A stretch of 64,000 bases of DNA from Adiantum capillus-veneris (taxonomy: Eukaryota; Streptophyta; Polypodiopsida; Polypodiales; Pteridaceae): contig CM043966.1 of NCBI GenBank assembly GCA_014529385.2, forward strand, positions 108,069,587-108,133,586. Direction: 5' to 3'. Under the pieces are notes generated by a model. It was not told the origin of the DNA. It made no database searches and was given only the letters and a program-made list of their open reading frames with translations. Shown piece by piece: positions 58,001 to 64,000 of the stretch. Position numbers and translations under genes: made by a program. Position 1 is the first letter of the stretch, and every line of letters starts with the position of its first letter.

Positions 58001-58442
58001 TTTGTCCTCTACCAAGGATCAGGACGTGGAAAGCCAAGGAGATCTTGGAAAGGAGCTAACCCACTTGGCTAAATTACCCTAAGCTGCCGGGCTTGAAGGC
58101 AGGTGAAAGAATAAGTGTCCCAACATGGTGAAAACCCTAACGGGCGCCATCAAATTGTTCACTTGCTCACCTGACCTTACTTGCATCATGATGAAGAAAA
58201 TCTGTAAAACCCTCTTAGCAGTATTTGAGACTTTCAAGCCAGGCCAGGTGACAGACAGTATCTTTTTCTTCCAAGATACTTACAAATGCGCTTACGATCT
58301 GTCTGATCAGCCTTCCAAGGAGGTGATACATGCAATGTATCAGAGGATAATGTTTCTACCATCCTATCACCTCCAGGCCTTTGAAGAAGCGTTCTACAGA
58401 GGCTTCTTCACAATAAACATAGATATTTTGGCCCAACAATGA
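55091..58442 (+). pseudogene. Broken coiled-coil reading frame of an LTR retroelement (gag-like?)
   Basis: Six successive open segments (55091-55321, 55349-56020, 56060-56410, 56798-57247, 57283-58059, 58125-58442) read as one long protein split by stops and small frame changes. The N-terminal third has a basic start and a globular-looking part (MAGYLEKIDLHNYFEAVSAG and ITEQVVADALDLS). From about 56060 the product is highly charged and coiled-coil, rich in Glu, Lys and Gln. A last globular segment (57700-58440) contains RKWLQPSLPYPFLKYEAY. No zinc knuckle, protease, RT or integrase is seen. Position between a repeated leader and a polypurine tract plus LTR fits a non-autonomous or gag-only element. 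The family is not recognised. Confidence 0.55.
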
Positions 58443-58535
58443 TGAACCTGCATACAAGATACGAATCACTAATCAAGATGCGCAAGACCATACAATGAAG
58501 AAGCGGATCAGCGGCCATGTCAGGGACGACATGAG

Positions 58536-58550
58536 CAAGGAGGGGGGGAG
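58536..58550 (+). other. Polypurine tract before LTR copy 2
   Basis: CAAGGAGGGGGGGAG immediately before TGTTAGAAGC. This is the expected primer for plus-strand synthesis, and it identifies copy 2 as a 3' LTR. Confidence 0.8.
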
Positions 58551-59427
58551 TGTTAGAAGCTGGACACACCCCACGGCAACTAACTACGCGGAAGATTATT
58601 ATTTTTTGTAATTATTCTTTCATTGAGGAAAACCTGATTTTTCACCTTGGAAATATTAGGACTTACAAAAGTTTCCAGATTGTATCCCAGTTATGATAGA
58701 TAGATGGAGTAGTTGGTTGATTTTGGAAATTTAGGGTTTGAGAATTGTAAGATATATATACCACTTTTTGACCTTAATGAAAAAAACCTTTTTTCATTTA
58801 AAAAAAACAAGTTTGAAGTCTGTGAGTGAGAGTACTGTGTACGAGTGTCAGATTCATCTTGACGCTACGTGTGCACCGGTGGTCGGAATCGAGTGCGGAG
58901 AAGTGCAGCGTGTTGCCCCCGATGAGAGCTACGCGGCGATACCTACATTTTACACGTACGGTCCGGTTTTGCGAGCTCCTTCTACGAGCTTCATCTGGTG
59001 ATTGGGTGAGCATACGTTGTCTGATTTTGCACTGCAGCATATCTATGCGTTCACATTGAGTAGAACTACACATTAGGCACTTTAGATTTTGGAAACGAGG
59101 ACCTGTAAATTTCGGCTAGACATCCTACGTGATTTTGCACCGGGTGTTTTGGGTTGGGATTTTGGTTCATAGACCTTCGGGAGAGCGACCTATTGGTGTT
59201 AGTAGGGTCTCCTTCAAGTTCTATTGTGTTTCGAGATTGTTTGATGGGTGTTCGGCTCTAGAAAGCGTTGTAGGAAGTTTCCTCTTATGCACTCTTGAAG
59301 GCTGTGACTTAGACAATTGGTAGAGACCTCTGTAGGAATTAGTTAGGAGTCGGTCGAGTGTAGGTTGACACCTTATGCTTGCTTCCATGCGCCTGCAGGT
59401 CGAGCTTCGTCCTTAGATGACATTACA
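58551..59427 (+). repeat. 3' LTR, copy 2 (pair with 12370-13172)
   Basis: Starts TGTTAGAAGC directly after the polypurine tract and ends CATTACA, where similarity to copy 1 stops; about 877 bp. It retains a ~85-bp segment (about 58700-58770, with GATAGATAGATGG and a TATATATA stretch) that copy 1 lacks. A 15-base phrase, GAGCTTCGTCCTTAG, near its end is repeated just beyond it at 59430. The downstream neighbour is CACTA transposase sequence. Confidence 0.8.
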
Positions 59428-59454
59428 TAGAGCTTCGTCCTTAGCACATCAATG

Positions 59455-60480
59455 TAGAAGAATAGTGTGGTATCCATCAGAGCTAGAGGTGTTACCTCGC
59501 TTTCTGTCTCTTTTATGACTACATGAGTAGCTCATGAAGGTGGAGGAAGAAGGGGTTCATGTCAACATGGAAGAATGGGAATTTTCTCAAGGTTGTTGTG
59601 ACAAGGTACTTAATTTAATATCCTACATTCTAAACAAACTAGTATTGAGAAGGTAGTTAATTTAATATTGAGTGTGAAAATATCATTCTTTTGTAGTATA
59701 AGTCATATAGTGTTGAATGGTCTCATGGATGTCACTTTCGAGTGGAGCACATCGATAAGAAGCATGTGACATTTGACTCTGGTGTGATGGCAAAGTTTGA
59801 GCAAGCTAGTCGACGCCGTGCAATAGATCAAAACATTGTGATTGCAAAGATGCAATAATTTGGAATATTGAAGGAGATCATAAATGCAGACTATTGAAGC
59901 TTCACAATTCTCATTTTTGATGTGTAGTCATTTAATGTGATCATGGAAGGATCAAATGCCACCGTTCAAAGAGATGTGTTGGGTTTTATTGAAGTGGACT
60001 CTAGAAAGGCTTGGAGTGACTTAAGGGATACATTTGTTCTTCTCGAACACTACAAGTAGTTACATTCATTAATTCAATGCAAACATTGATAAGATGAAAG
60101 CGGAGGTCACGGAGGTCACTGAATGAATGACATAAATATTACAAGTCCTTTTCTATCCAAATCCATCCAATGAGCATTGGTGGTATGTCATTGAAGTGGC
60201 TCCACAAGGTACTCAAATTTTTGAGAACTAGAATCTAATTACTATCGTCGATGCCGAACCCAATGAAACCAAAGTAGCGGAGCTGCCCGATGTAGATGTG
60301 ACATTGCAAGAGGATGATGCCGAACCCATTGAAACCTAAGTAGCGGAGTTGCCAGAGGATGATTTAGCTGACTTAGATGATGTTGATTTCTCCTTAGGCA
60401 AAGAGCTAACCATAGACCTAGTAGTTGGCATTGAGTTGTGCCAAGATACTGTAGAGAATACTTGATATAATCTTTTGTAC
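59455..60480 (+). pseudogene. CACTA (En/Spm) Tnp2-like transposase, C-terminal part, decayed
   Basis: Translated pieces carry the end of a Tnp2-type transposase. SYSVEWSHGCHFRVEHIDKK and TFDSGVMAKFEQ are followed by FGILKEIINADY, GFIEVDSRKAWSDLRDTFVL and a PNPSNEHWWYVIEVAPQ segment. This order (DSGV, YGILxEIxxxDY, pFVL, then W-VV) is that of the DUF4216 region of CACTA transposases. In-frame stops after KMQ (about 59857), after NADY and later show decay. The N-terminal transposase core is not in the window on this side; LTR copy 2 abuts the fragment. Confidence 0.7.
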
Positions 60481-60679
60481 TATAGTTATAATATATGCAC
60501 CTTTTGTACTATGGGTGCAAGGACATGTATTTTGTGTCTTTCTTTAGATTTTTTACATATTTTTTCATAGTTTTGATCAAAGAGAGAGATACTAAGAGAG
60601 ACACATATACACATTTCTTTTATATATGAAACAGGTACATTTATAATCGCATGATCGGTTCGTATAGTTAGACTCTACA

Positions 60680-61560
60680 TGATGAGTGACGACAACACAA
60701 GTAGTAGCAGGAGCAGGATCCCAAGCATGAGTGATCTGGAGGTTAGTAGATTTATATGGTGTCTCACGCCAAAGTAGTTAGCAGGTCTAGTCGATAGAGC
60801 TTAAGAGACTTCGAGTAGCCACTCTTCTCCCACACGCTCAGATTGTTCTCTTCCATCAACCTTGAGCAGACGAAGTGGTCATAGTAGGCACTCTCGATCA
60901 TCTGGCCCTAAGAGAGGCAGTAGTGGTAGTGGTTGTTGTGGTGATCGGGATGATGTCGACACTAGTGCCATGGAGCCCATTCACTCTATAAGAGGCACAT
61001 CTTTGACTGCTTCCCATTCTAGTAGTCATATACAAGAGACACCCCATGACACACATGAGGGCACACCGATCTCCTCCCATCGTTGCGAGGTGCTAGAGGA
61101 ATATTCATATCTTATGGATCGCTTAGGGGCAATTATCATGACCCTGCAGGGGAAGGAGGTGATATCTGCTATGCATAGTTTGTGTCATCAAGTGTTTAGA
61201 TACACAGTGATGAATCCATGGACAGTGTCAAGATCAAAAGGATTATGTTGTTGTTGACACCCTGCATAGAGACTTTCCATTACCCACATCTGATGAGAGA
61301 TTCAGTCCAGAGTTCATGCTCCTGCTGCGCATGCATGAGTACATGAAACATCGACATGATGACGCTCGATCTGCTACACAGCACCCGGATTGGCTGGATA
61401 GGGAGGAGTGGAGGCAGATTAGAGAGTAGCATACTATGGCTCTAGATAGGTGGGAATAGCAGAGGAGAGCAACACGGACAAGGATCGATGTTGAATCCTC
61501 ACATCACCTCGGGAGTGGCGGCTAGGATAGCTTCGATGAGGATTTTGTAACTTCTTGTAC
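60680..61560 (+). pseudogene. Second ORF of the CACTA element (TnpA-like?), broken
   Basis: A Ser/Arg/Gly-rich start (MSRRSGHSRHSRSSGPKRGS from 60862) leads into a more globular part (EEYSYLMDRLGAIIMTL). After a frame change at about 61240 it continues with HRDFPLPTSDERFSPEF and DWLDREEWRQIRE before stops. Position after the transposase and before the subterminal repeats is that of the small DNA-binding ORF of CACTA elements. The family is not recognised by motif, so the role is inferred from place. Confidence 0.4.
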
Positions 61561-61879
61561 TTCAACACTCTTTAAATTATGTGTAAGTTGACTGTGTTAC
61601 AATAAAGCTAATATTTAATTTGAATTTGTATTTAATATAGCATGAGGTCACTAGTAGATTGCCTAGTAGGATGGAGAGGAGCTATGGAGCGTAGCATGAA
61701 TTGGCATGGGTGATTGGGATCCTCAATCGCGGAGCTGGAGAGGTGAGAAAACACTCCAGTGCTTGTTTAAATTATATTTGAAATAGTTCAAGTTGTTATT
61801 TTTATCTTTTCTAGGCTATGGAATGATCAATGTGTGTAAATCACTCTTTATTTTATCAATGATGATACAAAATGACCAA

Positions 61880-62199
61880 AAGGGCATATCTTGGCCATGC
61901 CATCCAATTTTCTTGTTATGGTCGTTGCTATGAGCATCTCTATTGGCATTGGTATGAGTGTCTCTGTAAGCATCGTTATAAGCGTCTTTATAAGCATCTC
62001 TATAACTATCTCTATAAGCATTGATATACCAACACCCACTCCGACACATATATCAACGTTTATACTGATGCTGATAGCAACACTTATACCGATGTGCTCT
62101 TTGCGACACTAATAAGGACGACTATAACGACATATAATTTTTTTATTGCTTCATATAATGTCGGTATAGTTGTCATTAAGAGACATTTTTGCTATAGTG
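61880..62199 (+). mobile_element. CACTA 3' subterminal repeats and terminus
   Basis: Ends with TTTTTGCTATAGTG at 62199, the reverse complement of a CACTATAGCAAAA terminus typical of plant CACTA elements. Inside, 61910-62040 repeats short units such as TATAAGCATCTCTATAA and TATAAGCGTCTTTATAA, the expected subterminal protein-binding repeats. A 3-bp target duplication would be TAC (62200-62202) on this side; the left end was not found. Confidence 0.7.
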
Positions 62200-62330
62200 T
62201 ACTGTGCAAATTAGAAAGAGCCTTTATGGTCTTAAACAGGCATCTAGGGAGTGCTATCACAAGTTCTATGCCTTTTCTAAGTTGAGACAAGGCCTTACCC
62301 TAGCAATTTTTTGTGAGATAGTGCCAATGT
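62200..62330 (+). pseudogene. Ty1/copia reverse transcriptase scrap
   Basis: Immediately after the CACTA end the plus strand translates as RKSLYGLKQASRECYHKFYA. This is the conserved copia RT box KSLYGLKQxPRxWYxKF with the usual Trp changed to Cys. The frame is soon lost. It suggests that the CACTA element inserted into a copia RT. Confidence 0.65.
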
Positions 62331-62515
62331 AAAAAATTCATCAGAATAAGGGAAAATCCTTCCTTTCTTTAAATTGGAAAGCAACCAAATTTACAACACT
62401 AGGGAAGCTACATAAGACCTTATATATGCAAAGTTTTGTCACCATCCAAAACTGAAAATTTAAGACGAGGCCTAATCCTAGTAAATTTTTACGAGATGAT
62501 ACTTAAAATTCATTG

Positions 62516-62618
<103 letters not shown>

Positions 62619-62941
62619 TATATATAGATATGTATAGATATAGAGAGAGAAGGTAGACAAAATTTGTAATTAAATAATTAATTCTAAAATAGGTCAATTA
62701 GTAGGGTATATTCTATTAGATTCTATATCTATAAAAATTGTAAAGTTAGATGGTTTTCTTTTTTTCAAAATAAAATTAAGGGGGGGGGGATGGTTGTTTG
62801 ATTTGATAAGGGAGTTGAAAGATTTGATATTTTAACAATAAAAAAGGAATGCTTCTTTAGATTTAAAAAAAATTCAAGGTTCTCTCTCTCTCTCATGCTG
62901 CTTCCAGGTGATTGTCATTTCTATTGAGGACATGCCATCGC

Positions 62942-63900
<959 letters not shown>

Positions 63901-64000
63901 GGGAAAAGAGTATAAAGAAGAGATATAACTTTATGCATCTAGGCTATATTATGATAGGCAAAGTCCCATTACTAAAGAAAGATATCAATGCACCAGCCTT

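Overview
The window looks like intergenic, transposon-dense nuclear DNA of a land plant with a large genome. The supports are a chromodomain-type Ty3 element, a Tnp2-type CACTA remnant, a Ty1/copia reverse-transcriptase scrap, GT-AG introns, long (TA)n and (CT)n microsatellites and AT-rich spacers. The DUF7869-like protein and the style of the Ty3 elements make me lean towards a fern or other seed-free plant. That is inference only. No tRNA, rRNA or CRISPR was seen.

Layout. 1-3779: a decayed minus-strand Ty3/gypsy gag-protease-RT fragment, cut by the window edge. 3780-7080: the integrase end of a second Ty3 element on the plus strand, then its purine tract and a long LTR. 7085-9300: the RNase H, integrase and chromodomain end of a chromovirus with its LTR. 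9600-10960: an AT-rich array of ~150-bp units. 12370-13172 and 58551-59427: two same-strand copies of one LTR. 13220-15060: a Ty3 fragment in which an aspartyl-protease domain follows the integrase C-terminus. 53150-58550: a repetitive leader with ~24-bp palindromes, a broken coiled-coil reading frame and a purine tract before the second LTR. 59455-62199: the 3' part of a CACTA element, apparently inserted in copia RT sequence. The remainder is microsatellites.

The centre (~15.1-52.4 kb) is the unusual part. A 16-bp motif, GGTCCACCACTTGTCC, recurs very many times. It is mostly in reverse orientation in a left arm (15.8-22.9 kb) and in forward orientation from 23.4 to 49.1 kb. It fills intergenic DNA and even an intron. 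The arms share one ~430-bp repeat unit in inverted orientation, and in the right arm this unit has amplified into a nearly homogeneous two-unit array with an ~860-bp period (36.0-43.7 kb). Embedded in this DNA are (a) an intact three-exon minus-strand gene for a predicted 1041-residue protein, with a ParB-like DGQHS motif, a degenerate beta-class DNA amino-methyltransferase-like segment and a C-terminal SET domain; (b) two minus-strand FCP1/NIF-type HAD proteins whose second catalytic Asp is Asn or Glu; and (c) a plus-strand DUF7869-like, transposase-like gene with several frame breaks. The first gene and the transposase-like gene diverge from the two sides of the large array.

My reading is that this is one giant, previously uncharacterised DNA element. 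It would have inverted, motif-studded arms resembling CACTA subterminal regions on a much larger scale, and would carry chromatin- and DNA-modification-like genes. Terminal inverted repeats and target-site duplications were not found, so the borders remain open.
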